From positions 1,550,001 through 1,614,000 of the forward strand of contig NZ_VFPH01000001.1 of the NCBI RefSeq assembly GCF_006717045.1: 64,000 nucleotides of DNA. Reading direction: 5' to 3'. Origin of the DNA: Pseudonocardia cypriaca. Lineage in GTDB: Bacteria > Actinomycetota > Actinomycetes > Mycobacteriales > Pseudonocardiaceae. The notes under the pieces were generated by a model, which made no database searches, was not told where the DNA came from, and worked only from the letters and a program-made list of their open reading frames with translations. Below are positions 29,498 through 38,375 of the stretch, piece by piece. The position numbers and the translations under genes are program-made. Position 1 is the first letter of the stretch; each line of letters opens with the position of its first letter.

Positions 29498-31930
29498 TCA
29501 GTCGTCCACGGCGCGCGTCTCCCACAGGATCCGGCCGGTGGCGCCCGGCTGGGCGAACTGCGGGTTCGGCGCGGTGGCCGTGAACGTCGCCACCTGGCCC
29601 GGCTGGACGTCCAGGGGGTGGTTCGCAACGACCTTGCCGTCGGCGGACACCTCGAGGTGGCCGCGCGCGGGCGCCGTGCCGGAGTTGGTCACCGTGACGG
29701 TGACGTTGCACGTCTCCGCGACGCAGAGCGGATCCGGCTGGAGCTGGATCCCGACGTTCGGGCGCTCCTGCAGCAGCTGGGCCAGCGTCTTCGGTGCCGC
29801 TTCCTGCCGCACCCGGGCGGCGGCACCGGCCACCGCTGCGATCTCCTCGTCGGTCGGCCTGCCGACCGGCACCGGCGGCGTCTTCGCGTTCGGCGCGACG
29901 TCGACGGCGAACAGCGGGTGCGAGTCCTCACTGCCGACGACGACGCGCCGGGCGCCGTCGAACAGCACGATCCCGGACCGCCCGTCGACGAGCTGCTGCT
30001 CGAGGGCCTGCCACTGCGCGGGCTGCTCCCCGCGCACGTACGCGGCGAGCGCTGGCCCGCTCAGGTGCAGGACCGGGCCGATCTCCTGCAGCTCGGTGGA
30101 CGGTTCGGCCACCCAGATACCGGCGAGGTCGTCGGCCCGGGTCGGGTGGTGGTACAGCCACCACTCCCGGTTGGCGCGGATCAGCGCGCCGCCCTGGTCC
30201 CAGAGCAGCTCCGCGGTGGCCCCTCCGCCGTCACGCGACAGGGTGCCCGAGCCGCCCTCGGGAGTGACCGTGAGGTCGAACCGGATCTCGCCGCCGTCGT
30301 TCGCGGCGACTTCGCCCTGGTAGCGGGCGCCCGGCCAGCTGCCCGCGTCGGTGGCGGCGGTGGCGGCGAGGTCGGCGGGGTTCGTGCGGGCCACCGAGAA
30401 CACCAGCGCGATCCCGGCGGCGACGGCCACGAGGACCCCGACGACGGTGAGCGGCCACGCCCGCCGCTTCGCAGGCGGGGTGGTCCCGCTCAGCCCGGGC
30501 ACCACGGTCACGGTCGGGGCATGGCCGCCGCCGGTGGGCCTGGGGAGCGGCCACGACTGCGCGCCGCCACGCCTGTCGTCCGAGGGCGACGACCAGGAGT
30601 CCGTGCGAGGTGGCCGCGGCGGCTCCGGGTCGAACGACCAGGCGTCCGTACGCGGCTTCGGCGCGGGGACGGGCGGCTGAGGCGCGGGGGCGGGCGGCTG
30701 AGGCGCGGGGGCGGGCGGCTGAGGCGCGGGGGCGGGCGGCTGAGGCGCGGGGGCGGGCGGCTGAGGCGCGGGGGCGGGCGGCTGAGGCGCGGGGGCGGGC
30801 GGCGGCGGGGCGGCGGCGGCCGGGGTCGCCGTGGGCGCTGCGACCTCGGTCGGCGCGCTGATCGCCGGCATGGGACCCGTGGCGTCCACCGGGTACGTCA
30901 GTGCGTCGACGGGGGCCGGGGCCGGCGGGGCGGGGGACGGCGCTGCGGGCGCGGCGGAGGGGCCGGCGGGCGACCGCTGCGGCGCCGGACGTGCGGGCGG
31001 GTTCGCCCGCGCGAAGAGGTCTGCCGGTGGGACCGGAGCAGCCGCCTGCGGCCCGGGGCTGGGCGGCGGTGCGGCCGGGGTGAAGAGGTCGGCCGCACCG
31101 GCGGGCGAGGTCGGTGCCGCAGGCGGCCCGGTCGGAGCGGGCGGCCGTGGCCCGACCGGTGGCGGCGTGGCGGCCGGGTGGCCGTTCTGCGGCGATGGAC
31201 CGACGAGCGGGACGGCGCCCGTCGGCGCGGGGGGCTCGGCGTGGGCCGGACCTGCCGGAGGAGGTGGAGCGACCACGGGCATGGGGCCGGTCGCCGGGGC
31301 GACGGGGCCGGCGGGTCGGGTCGGTGGTGCGGCTGCGGGCGCCGGGGCTGGGGAGATGTGACCGACGGGTCGGGTCGGCGGGGCCGCGGGCGGCACGGCT
31401 CCTGTCACCGGGGGCACGGCGGGATGCGGCGCGGTCGCGGGCACAGCAGCCGCGGGCCCGCCGTTCGCGGACTCGAAGAGACCGGCAGGGGGCGTGCTGG
31501 GGGCCGTAGCGGTGAGGCTCGGGTCGAAGAGGCCGGCGGGTGTCCCCGCTGCTGCCGGGGGAGCGGGCACGGCGGCGGGTGCTGCGCTCTGTGGTGCCGG
31601 GTTGTCGGGTGCGGCGTTGTCGGGGGTGGCCGTGTCAGGTGCGGTGGGGACAGCGGGGAGCGGTCCGGTCGCGAACCAGGACGCCGGGGACCCCGTCGGG
31701 ACAACGGGCTGCGCCGCCGTGTCCTCGGCGCCGGGGGCGAACCAGGAGCCGGCCTCCTGGGCGGGCAACGGGCCGGTGGGATCGGCGGGCTTGTGGGCGG
31801 GCAGCGGCCCGGTGGGGTCGGCAGGCCCGGCCGGGCGGGATGAACCAGCGGTGACGTCCTCGCCACTCCCGGTGACATCGGAGGACCCGGTGGGCTGCCC
31901 GGTGCTGGTGCCCGCGCCGGTTGCGTCCAT
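29498..31930 (-). CDS. Pro/Ala-rich single-pass membrane protein
   Basis: An 810-residue protein starting at ATG 31930 behind GGAGGG. Residues 1 to about 480 are low-complexity Pro/Ala/Gly-rich with recurrent TGPLPA and GLF motifs and a run of PAPQPPA units. One membrane segment follows (about 492-512, WPLTVVGVLVAVAAGIALVF). The C-terminal 300 residues are extracellular, with a lipoprotein-like beta domain and a final CARDB-like Ig fold (CNVTVTVTNSGTAPARGHLE). Function unknown; architecture suggests a cytoplasmic scaffold tail joined to an envelope domain. Confidence 0.75.
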   Translation of the reverse strand: MDATGAGTSTGQPTGSSDVTGSGEDVTAGSSRPAGPADPTGPLPAHKPADPTGPLPAQEAGSWFAPGAEDTAAQPVVPTGSPASWFATGPLPAVPTAPDTATPDNAAPDNPAPQSAAPAAVPAPPAAAGTPAGLFDPSLTATAPSTPPAGLFESANGGPAAAVPATAPHPAVPPVTGAVPPAAPPTRPVGHISPAPAPAAAPPTRPAGPVAPATGPMPVVAPPPPAGPAHAEPPAPTGAVPLVGPSPQNGHPAATPPPVGPRPPAPTGPPAAPTSPAGAADLFTPAAPPPSPGPQAAAPVPPADLFARANPPARPAPQRSPAGPSAAPAAPSPAPPAPAPVDALTYPVDATGPMPAISAPTEVAAPTATPAAAAPPPPAPAPQPPAPAPQPPAPAPQPPAPAPQPPAPAPQPPAPAPQPPVPAPKPRTDAWSFDPEPPRPPRTDSWSSPSDDRRGGAQSWPLPRPTGGGHAPTVTVVPGLSGTTPPAKRRAWPLTVVGVLVAVAAGIALVFSVARTNPADLAATAATDAGSWPGARYQGEVAANDGGEIRFDLTVTPEGGSGTLSRDGGGATAELLWDQGGALIRANREWWLYHHPTRADDLAGIWVAEPSTELQEIGPVLHLSGPALAAYVRGEQPAQWQALEQQLVDGRSGIVLFDGARRVVVGSEDSHPLFAVDVAPNAKTPPVPVGRPTDEEIAAVAGAAARVRQEAAPKTLAQLLQERPNVGIQLQPDPLCVAETCNVTVTVTNSGTAPARGHLEVSADGKVVANHPLDVQPGQVATFTATAPNPQFAQPGATGRILWETRAVDD
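30660..30806 (-). repeat. 21-bp tandem repeat encoding PAPQPPA
   Basis: Six full 21-bp units start at 30660, 30681, 30702, 30723, 30744 and 30765, followed by a degraded seventh. All are in frame in the Pro/Ala-rich gene and nearly identical; the first differs by one base. Copy number is likely to vary between strains. Confidence 0.85.
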
Positions 31931-32139
31931 CCAGGTCCCTCCCCCGTCGGCCACGTCCTGGTCGCCCCGGTACGGGGCGATCGGACGGTGGACGGCTCGG
32001 TGGCGGCTCGCCCAGTGCCTGTGCGCCGGATCACGCCCGGTTCGCCCTGGCGTGCCGCTCCAGCTTCGCACGCCGTCCCGCGCGCCCATCGCGCACCCGT
32101 GGATCGGTCCGGCGCGGGCGGGGTCCCGCCTCCGGAAGG

Positions 32140-33507
32140 TCAGCTGATCACGGGCGGCCGGCGTCCGGTCGCCAGCAGGACGGCGAGCAGGACGCCCCCG
32201 ACGATGAGCCAGGCGAAGCCCAGGGTCTGCGCTGCGACCTGCGCGTTCACCACCACGAACGCGAGGATCGCGAACCCGATCACCGGCACGGCGACGTGGC
32301 GCCAGTAGTCGCTGCTGCGCTGCCGGACGGCGTAGTGCACGACAACCGAGACGTGCAGCACGAGGAACGCCGACAGCGCGCCGAAGTTGACCAGGGTGGA
32401 CAGCAGCGTGATGCCGTCCTCGCGGGCGCTCATGGCGATGCCGAGGACGAGCGAGACGGCGGCGACCAGCAGCGTGGCGTTCACCGGCACCCGGCGGACC
32501 GGGTGCACGCTGGCCAGCAGCGCGGGCAGCTGCCGGTCGCGGGCCATGGCGTAGAGCAGCCGGGAGGTCGCGGCCTGCGCGACGAGGGAGTTGGCGAAGC
32601 CCCACGCGATCGCGGTGGCGACGGCGGTGAGCGAGGCGAGCCACGCGCCACCGGCCACCGCCGCTGCGTCGTAGAACGCCGTGCCTCCCGGGTCACCGTC
32701 GGCGACCAGTGCTTCCGGGTTCGGGACGAGCAGCGCCGCGACCCAGGTCTGCACGATGAACAGCGTGCCGGCCAGCGCGAGCGCACCGATCATCGCCTTG
32801 CCCAGCGAGCGCGCCGACTCCCGGTTCTCCTCGGCGAGCGTGGAGATCCCGTCGAACCCGAGGAAGCTCAGCACGGCGATCGAGACGGCCCCGAACACGA
32901 GGCCGAGCGAGAACGTGCTGCTGTCGTAGACCGGGCTGAAGTCGAACCCGCGTCCGGCGCCGCTCGCCAGCGCGACGATCCCGATGACGAGGAAGATCGC
33001 GAGCACCACGAGCTCCGCGACGAGCATGATCTTGTTGACCCGCGCGGTCATCTCGATGCCGAGGTAGTTGACCACCGTGTTCAGCACGACGAACGCGACG
33101 ATCCACAACCAGACCGGAACCGCGGGCAGGATCGAGTTCATCGCGATGCCCGCGATGAGGTACAGCAGGCCCGGTACGAGCACGTAGTCCAGCAGCACCA
33201 TCCAGCCGGCCAGGAACCCGACCGGCTGCGCGATGCCCCGCCCCGCGTAGGTGTAGACCGAGCCGGCCATCGGGAAGGCCCTGGCCATCTGCGAGTACGA
33301 GGCCGCGGTGAAGGCCATCGCCAGCATCCCGATGGCGTAGGCCAGGGCCACCATCCCGCCGGAGGCCTGGAAGACGCTGCCGAAGATGCCGAACGGCGCG
33401 ATCGGCACCATGAAGATCAGGCCGTAGACCAGCAGGTCGGTGAAGGTGAGCGACCGCTTGAGCTCCTGCCGGTACCCGAACTCCTCCACGCCGTCGCGCT
33501 CGTCCAC
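32140..33507 (-). CDS. APC-family amino acid permease
   Basis: A 455-residue membrane protein with about 12 hydrophobic segments. The N-terminal signature is LKRSLTFTDLLVYGLIFMVP and GIFGSVFQASGGMVALAYAIG (TM1), with a long TM6-like FGAVSIAVLSFLGFDGIST. Start GTG 33507 has GAGGAG upstream. It is of the amino acid/polyamine:cation type; substrate unknown. Same orientation as the gene at 29498-31930. Confidence 0.9.
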   Translation of the reverse strand: MDERDGVEEFGYRQELKRSLTFTDLLVYGLIFMVPIAPFGIFGSVFQASGGMVALAYAIGMLAMAFTAASYSQMARAFPMAGSVYTYAGRGIAQPVGFLAGWMVLLDYVLVPGLLYLIAGIAMNSILPAVPVWLWIVAFVVLNTVVNYLGIEMTARVNKIMLVAELVVLAIFLVIGIVALASGAGRGFDFSPVYDSSTFSLGLVFGAVSIAVLSFLGFDGISTLAEENRESARSLGKAMIGALALAGTLFIVQTWVAALLVPNPEALVADGDPGGTAFYDAAAVAGGAWLASLTAVATAIAWGFANSLVAQAATSRLLYAMARDRQLPALLASVHPVRRVPVNATLLVAAVSLVLGIAMSAREDGITLLSTLVNFGALSAFLVLHVSVVVHYAVRQRSSDYWRHVAVPVIGFAILAFVVVNAQVAAQTLGFAWLIVGGVLLAVLLATGRRPPVIS

Positions 33508-33542
33508 GCCACGCTCCTCTCGCCTCGTGGGAGCAGCGAACT

Positions 33543-33593
33543 GCACGATCGGCACTCTCGTCCAGACCCGTCGCACGAGAGTGCCGATCGTGC
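33543..33593. terminator. 19-bp perfect hairpin, terminator or palindromic repeat
   Basis: GCACGATCGGCACTCTCGT (33543-33561) pairs perfectly with its complement at 33575-33593 across a 13-nt loop. It lies beyond the stop of the YciI gene (33679) and upstream of the permease start, so it can end the kdu transcript. Its length exceeds a normal terminator and suggests a dispersed palindromic repeat. Confidence 0.6.
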
Positions 33594-33678
33594 GACCGCC
33601 CCGTACCGGTATGGGACGGGCGAGCTCGCCGGCGTGCTCAGCGGCGGTGGTGCGGCCCGAGCACGCCGGCACCGACGG

Positions 33679-33966
33679 TCAGCCGAGCTCGCCGATGACG
33701 ATCCCCCAGGACTTGATCGAGCGTTCCGCGACCACCCCGACCTCCGCGAACGGGTCGCGGTCGAGCAGCTCGCCGATCTCGGCCGCGCTCTCGCCCTCGA
33801 AGATGAGCATCCCGCCCGGGGCCTCCTCGGGGCCCCACGGTCCGCACACCTTCAGCTTCCCGGCCTCGTGCAGCTCCCGCAGGAAGGCCCGGTGGACGGG
33901 CCGGTGCTCGTCCCGCTTGTCGTCCGAACCATCGGCATAGGTGTAGAACACGGCGAACAGGCTCAA
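33679..33966 (-). CDS. YciI-family protein
   Basis: A 95-residue ferredoxin-like protein (LFAVFYTYADG at the N-terminus, HRPVHRAFLRELHEAGKL, GESAAEIGELLDRDPF, typical of YciI). A TTG start at 33966 is preferred: GAGGA lies 8-9 nt upstream and the product then has family length. Function is uncertain; some members are dehydrochlorinase- or lactonase-like. It follows kduD on the same strand. Confidence 0.75.
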   Translation of the reverse strand: MSLFAVFYTYADGSDDKRDEHRPVHRAFLRELHEAGKLKVCGPWGPEEAPGGMLIFEGESAAEIGELLDRDPFAEVGVVAERSIKSWGIVIGELG

Positions 33967-34023
33967 GTCGCTTTCCTCATTCCGTTCCGGTGATGCTCGA
34001 ACATCCACGTCCCCTTCTCGCAA

Positions 34024-34073
34024 CGATCACGAACAGCCAGGCCCCGCCTCCCTCCTCCATCGACTCGTGATCG
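34024..34073 (-). terminator. Possible hairpin after kduD
   Basis: CGATCACGA (34024-34032) pairs with TCGTGATCG (34065-34073) across a 32-nt loop, just past the kduD stop at 34087. It could partly terminate the operon before the YciI gene. Confidence 0.3.
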
Positions 34074-34086
34074 CGAAACCCGCAGG

Positions 34087-34875
34087 TCAGCGGGCGAGCC
34101 AGCCCCCGTCCACCGGGAGCACCGCTCCGTGGACGTAGTCGGCGGCGCGGGAGCAGAGGAACAGCACGGCGCCCGCGATGTCGGTGGCCTCGGCCCAGCG
34201 CCCGGCCGGGATGCGCTCGAGGATGGCTCGGCTGCGCACCGGGTCCTCGCGCAGGTCGAGCGTGTTCGCCGTGGCGACGTAGCCGGGCGCCACTGCGTTG
34301 ACGTTGACCCCCTTGCCGGCCCACTCGTTGGCCAGCGCCTTGGTCAGCCCGGCCACTGCCGACTTGGACGAGGCGTAGCCGGGCACCAGCACCCCGCCCT
34401 GGAAGCTGAGCATCGAGGCGGTGTTCACGATCTTGCCGCGGCGGCGGCGGACCATCGCCCGCCCGACATCGCGGGCTAGTACGAACGTGGCCCGCAGGTT
34501 CACGTCGACGACGTGGTCGAAGTCCGCGTCGGGGTGCTCGGCAGCGGGAGCGCGCCGGATCGTGCCCGCGTTGTTGACCAGGATGTCGACGTCGCGGGCG
34601 GCGAGGTCCGCGGCGAGCGCGGCGACCTGCTCGCGGTCGGCGAGGTCGGCCGACAGGGCGATGAACTTCCGGCCGCGTCCCTCGACGGCCGCCCGGACCT
34701 CGCTGTCGCCGTCCGGGCGACCGGAGCCGACGCCGATGACGTCGGCGCCCGCCGCGGCGAGGCAGTCCGCGACGGCGAAGCCGATCCCGCGGCTCGCCCC
34801 CGTCACCACGGCCAGCCGGCCCTCGAGGCCGAAGAGGCTCTCCGCGTAGGCGGCGGGGGTGGTCGCGTGGGTCAT
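34087..34875 (-). CDS. kduD: 2-dehydro-3-deoxy-D-gluconate 5-dehydrogenase
   Basis: A 262-residue SDR. TGASRGIGFAVA (about 25-36) binds NAD(P), NNAGTIRRAPA carries the NAG motif, and catalysis uses Ser in NTASMLSFQGG and YASSKSA (about 163). The sequence LFGLEGRLAVVTG and IRRAPAAEH fit KduD, which interconverts 2,5-diketo-3-deoxygluconate and 2-keto-3-deoxygluconate. The assignment is strengthened by kduI in the same strand run. It directly follows the IclR gene with a 22-bp gap. Confidence 0.88.
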   Translation of the reverse strand: MTHATTPAAYAESLFGLEGRLAVVTGASRGIGFAVADCLAAAGADVIGVGSGRPDGDSEVRAAVEGRGRKFIALSADLADREQVAALAADLAARDVDILVNNAGTIRRAPAAEHPDADFDHVVDVNLRATFVLARDVGRAMVRRRRGKIVNTASMLSFQGGVLVPGYASSKSAVAGLTKALANEWAGKGVNVNAVAPGYVATANTLDLREDPVRSRAILERIPAGRWAEATDIAGAVLFLCSRAADYVHGAVLPVDGGWLAR

Positions 34876-34897
34876 GGCGACGTGGTGCTCCTACTCG

Positions 34898-35668
34898 TCA
34901 GGGGGTGTGTCCGAGCGCGGCCGAGATCTTGTCGGCGGCCGCGACGGCGTACGGCGCCATCGCCGCGACCTGCTCGGGCGTGTGCTCGAGGCCGAGCGTG
35001 GAGATGCTCAGCCCGTACTTGATGGTTCCGGTGTGGTCCCGCACGGGCGCCGCGACGCAGCGCACGCCCGGGGCGTTCTCCCCGTCGTCCTCGGCGAAAC
35101 CGCGCTCCCGCACGGTGGCGACGACCCGGCGCAGGGTCTCCAGGTCGGTGATCGTGCGTTCGGTGCGGGGCGCGAGCCCGGTGCGTTCCGCGTAGCGGGC
35201 CAGCCCCTCGTCGGTGAAACCGGAGAGCACGACCTTCCCGATGCCCGAGGAGTGCATCGGGATGGCCAGGCCCACCCGGGAGGGCATCCGGTAGGGCTTG
35301 TCCGAGTCGGCGCGGATCAGGTAGATGATCTCGTCGCCGTTCGCGACACCCACGTGCACCGTGCAGTGCACCTGGGCCACCAGCTCGTCGACGATCGGCT
35401 GGGCGATCGCCGAGATGTCGATCTGCTGCAGCGCGCGCCCGGCGAGCGACAGGATCGTGGGTCCCGGCAGGTACTGCCCGTCCGGGCCCACGGCGACGTA
35501 CCCCCGGTCCACCAGGGTGGACAGGATCCGGTGCACGGTGGCCTTCGCCAGCCCGGTCGCCTCCACCACGTCGGTGAACCGTGGATGGCTCAGCACCGCC
35601 GACAGCACGAGCAGGGTCTTCTCGCTCGCGCTCGCACGTTCACCGGTGGCAGGGGTCTCGGGGGGCAT
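34898..35668 (-). CDS. IclR-family regulator of the kdu/TRAP operon
   Basis: A 256-residue IclR protein. The winged HTH (VVEATGLAKATVHRILSTLV, about 33-52) is followed by the effector domain with HSSGIGKVVLSGF and GVRCVAAPVRDHTG. It lies between kduI and kduD and thus probably senses a uronate-derived keto acid. The inverted repeats upstream of dctP (39459-39482) are its most likely sites. Confidence 0.9.
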   Translation of the reverse strand: MPPETPATGERASASEKTLLVLSAVLSHPRFTDVVEATGLAKATVHRILSTLVDRGYVAVGPDGQYLPGPTILSLAGRALQQIDISAIAQPIVDELVAQVHCTVHVGVANGDEIIYLIRADSDKPYRMPSRVGLAIPMHSSGIGKVVLSGFTDEGLARYAERTGLAPRTERTITDLETLRRVVATVRERGFAEDDGENAPGVRCVAAPVRDHTGTIKYGLSISTLGLEHTPEQVAAMAPYAVAAADKISAALGHTP

Positions 35669-35693
35669 GTCTCACCTGTCCGGGCTCAGCGCG

Positions 35694-36524
35694 TCACCTC
35701 ATCCCGGTGATGGGGACGCCGTCCATGTCGTCGAAGCACTGATTCTCCCCTGCCATCGCCCAGACGAAGCTGTAGCTGGCCGAGCCGAACCCGCAGTGCA
35801 CCGACCAGCTGGGGGAGATCACGGCCTGCCCGTCCGCGACCAGGAGGTGCCGGGTCTCGGTCGGCTCGCCCATGAGGTGGACGACCCGGGCGTCGGCCGG
35901 CAGGTCGAAGTACAGGTAGGCCTCCATCCGCCGGTCGTGGGTGTGGGCCGGCATGGTGTTCCACATGCTGCCGTCGTGCAGCGTGGTCACGCCCATGACG
36001 ACCTGGCAGCTGCGCACGCCGTTCTCGTGGATGTACTGGTTGAGGGTGCGCCGGTTGGAGGTGACGCCGTCGCCGAGCTCGCGCACCGTGCCGCCACCCG
36101 CCTCGACGAGCGTGGTCGGGTACGCGGTGTGCGCCGGTGCGGAGAACAGGTAGAACCGCGCCGGGTCGGCGCCGTCCGCGGACGCGAACGCCACCTCCTG
36201 CGCGCCGCGGCCGACGTAGAGGCACGAGCCCTTGCCGACCTTGTGGTCGCTGCCGTCCACGGTGATCGTGCCGGCCCCACCGACGTTGACGATCCCGGCC
36301 TCGCGGTGCTCGAAGAAGTGGTCGCTGCGGATCTCCGGGAACCCGGGAAGCGCGACGGCGTCGGTCACCGGCTGGACGCCGGCGAGCACGACCCGGTCGT
36401 GGTGGGTGTAGACGGCGCGCACCTCGTCGGCGACGAACAGGTCCTCGACGAGGTAGCGGCGGCGCAGCTGTGCGGTGTCCATCCCGGGGATCTGCTCCGG
36501 GGAGGTGGCGTAGCGCTGCTCCAT
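35694..36524 (-). CDS. kduI: 5-dehydro-4-deoxy-D-glucuronate isomerase
   Basis: A 276-residue cupin enzyme, the usual length for KduI. It isomerises 5-keto-4-deoxyuronate to 2,5-diketo-3-deoxygluconate. Zinc ligands are expected in MPAHTHDRRMEAYLYFDL (His, His, Glu) and in SPSWSVHCG (His). The N-terminus (YATSPEQIPGMDTAQLRRRY) is characteristic. A site AAAGGA precedes ATG 36524. It sits 14 bp after dctM and shares its operon. Confidence 0.93.
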   Translation of the reverse strand: MEQRYATSPEQIPGMDTAQLRRRYLVEDLFVADEVRAVYTHHDRVVLAGVQPVTDAVALPGFPEIRSDHFFEHREAGIVNVGGAGTITVDGSDHKVGKGSCLYVGRGAQEVAFASADGADPARFYLFSAPAHTAYPTTLVEAGGGTVRELGDGVTSNRRTLNQYIHENGVRSCQVVMGVTTLHDGSMWNTMPAHTHDRRMEAYLYFDLPADARVVHLMGEPTETRHLLVADGQAVISPSWSVHCGFGSASYSFVWAMAGENQCFDDMDGVPITGMR

Positions 36525-36538
36525 GGATGTCCTTTCTC

Positions 36539-37843
36539 CTAGAGGAGGCCCAGCAGGCCGGGCAGCCAGAGCGACAGCCCCGGCGTGAAGATCACGACGA
36601 TGAACACGACGACGAGGGCGGCGAAGAACGGGACGAGCCTGCGGACGACGGGCTCGATCCCGAGGTCGGCTACCTTCGCGCCGACGAACAGGATCGTGCC
36701 GACCGGCGGTGTGATGGTGCCGATGCAGACGCCGAGCACGATCATGATCCCGAAGTGGACCGGGTGGATCCCGAAGCTCTCGACGATCGGCAAGAAGATC
36801 GGCGTGAAGATCAGCACCGCGGGCGTCGCGTCCATGAAGCAGCCGACGACCAGCAGCACGAGCGCGATGAGCAGCAGGATCAGCACCGGGTTCGTGGTGA
36901 GGCCGAACAGCCCCTCGGAAACCGTCTGCGGGACCCGGGCGAAGGACAGGACGAAGCCCATGACCGTCGAGACGCCGATCAGGAACATGACGACGGCCGT
37001 GGTCTTCGCGGCGTCGATGAGGATTCCCGGCAGCTGCCGCACGGAGATCGCCCGGTAGAGGAACGACAGCAGCAAGGCGTACAGCACGGCGATGCAGGAC
37101 GCCTCGGTCGCGGTGAAGAGGCCCGCGAGGATCCCGCCGATCACCACCACGATCAGCAGCAGCGCCGGCACCGCGTCCAGCAGCACCTTGAGCGACTGCG
37201 CGAGGCCGATCCGGCCGGTCATCCGCAGCTCGGGTCGACTGCGGGCGTACAGGTGCACGCACACCATGCAGACCAGCGCCCATGCGATGCCGGGCAGGTA
37301 GCCCCCGACGAACAGCGCGGCGACCGACGTGCCCGACACCAGGGAGTAGACGATCATCAGGTTGCTCGGTGGGATGAGCATTCCCGACGGCGCCGAGGCG
37401 ACGTTGGCGGCTGCGGCGAAGCTGCGGTCGTAGCGCTCCTTCTCCTGCAGGGGTGTCATCACGGCGCCGACCGCGGCGGCCGCCGCCACCCCGGAGCCGC
37501 TGACGGCCCCGAAGAGGGCGTTGGCCGCCACGTTCGTCTGCGCAAGCGATCCCGGTGCCCAGCCCACCAGGACCTTCGCGGCGTCGACCAGCCGCAGTGC
37601 GATGCCGCCGTTGTTCATGATCACGCCGGCCAGGACGAAGAACGGGATGGCGAGCAGCGGGAACGAGTTGATCCCGCGGAAGATCTGCTGGGCCGCGGTG
37701 AGCACGCCGTCCTCGGTGCCGAGGAAGACGAACATCGCCGCGAGCGACGACAGGCCGACGGCCACGCTGATCGGGGCGCCGATGACGAGCAGCACCGCGA
37801 TCCCGACCAGCAGCAGGAGGGCGGCGAGCGAGACGGGGTCCAA
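36539..37843 (-). CDS. dctM: TRAP transporter large permease (DctM)
   Basis: A 434-residue protein with about 12 hydrophobic segments. Family landmarks are PFFVLAGVIMNNGGIALRLVD, NALFGAVSGSGVAAAAAVG, and ASAPSGMLIPPSNLMIVYSL (about 165). It forms the sodium-driven transport channel with DctQ and the binding protein. The gene order and the adjacent kdu genes suggest a uronate-type acid as substrate. Confidence 0.93.
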   Translation of the reverse strand: MDPVSLAALLLLVGIAVLLVIGAPISVAVGLSSLAAMFVFLGTEDGVLTAAQQIFRGINSFPLLAIPFFVLAGVIMNNGGIALRLVDAAKVLVGWAPGSLAQTNVAANALFGAVSGSGVAAAAAVGAVMTPLQEKERYDRSFAAAANVASAPSGMLIPPSNLMIVYSLVSGTSVAALFVGGYLPGIAWALVCMVCVHLYARSRPELRMTGRIGLAQSLKVLLDAVPALLLIVVVIGGILAGLFTATEASCIAVLYALLLSFLYRAISVRQLPGILIDAAKTTAVVMFLIGVSTVMGFVLSFARVPQTVSEGLFGLTTNPVLILLLIALVLLVVGCFMDATPAVLIFTPIFLPIVESFGIHPVHFGIMIVLGVCIGTITPPVGTILFVGAKVADLGIEPVVRRLVPFFAALVVVFIVVIFTPGLSLWLPGLLGLL

Positions 37844-37858
37844 GGCTCCTTCTCCTCC

Positions 37859-38362
37859 CTAGACGAGCTCGAGCTCGGTGTCCTCCACCGGGCGCTCGGC
37901 GCCGGTGAGGATCTGGACCAGGTGGAAGAGGGTGTAGAAGGCGATCAGGGCGCCGCTGATCGGCAGGGCCAGGTAGAGCGGGCCCACGGTGATCGGCAGG
38001 CCGGTCAGGTTCTGGTTCCAGGCCAGCTGCGAGACCAGGAACCCGCCCCACAGCAGCGCGAGCGCGGTGAACGCCAGGATCGAGAGCTGGACGGCGATCG
38101 CCAGCACCACCTGTGCCGTCCGGGACAGGCGGCGCACCACCACGTCCATGGCGACGTGGCCGCGCTCGCCGAACACGAGCGCGGCGCCGAACAGGCCCAG
38201 CCAGATGAACAGGTACTTGGCGAGCTCCTCGGACCAGCCGCTCGGGCTGCCGAGGACCTGCCGGGAGAACACCTGCCACGTCACGTCGAGCACGAGCGCG
38301 GCGAACAGCACCACGCACACCGCGGTCAGCGCGCGGTCGAGGGCCGTCTTGACGGCGGTCAT
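37859..38362 (-). CDS. dctQ: TRAP transporter small permease (DctQ)
   Basis: A 167-residue, four-TM protein. The region SGWSEELAKYLFIWLGLFGA (about 41-60) is the typical DctQ signature. It starts 13 bp after dctP and ends 15 bp before dctM, so the three components form one unit. Confidence 0.92.
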   Translation of the reverse strand: MTAVKTALDRALTAVCVVLFAALVLDVTWQVFSRQVLGSPSGWSEELAKYLFIWLGLFGAALVFGERGHVAMDVVVRRLSRTAQVVLAIAVQLSILAFTALALLWGGFLVSQLAWNQNLTGLPITVGPLYLALPISGALIAFYTLFHLVQILTGAERPVEDTELELV

Positions 38363-38375
38363 CGTCGAACCCCGA

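Noticed and set aside
30660..30806. Regular repeats as a possible CRISPR array
   Set aside because: The units are 21 bp head-to-tail with no spacers, are in frame in a protein gene and have no cas genes nearby.
29618..31843. Very long plus-strand open frame (741 codons) opposite the Pro/Ala-rich gene
   Set aside because: It is Arg/Gly-rich with no motifs, mirrors the minus-strand codon bias, and the minus-strand gene has a good ribosome-binding site, a membrane segment and folded domains.
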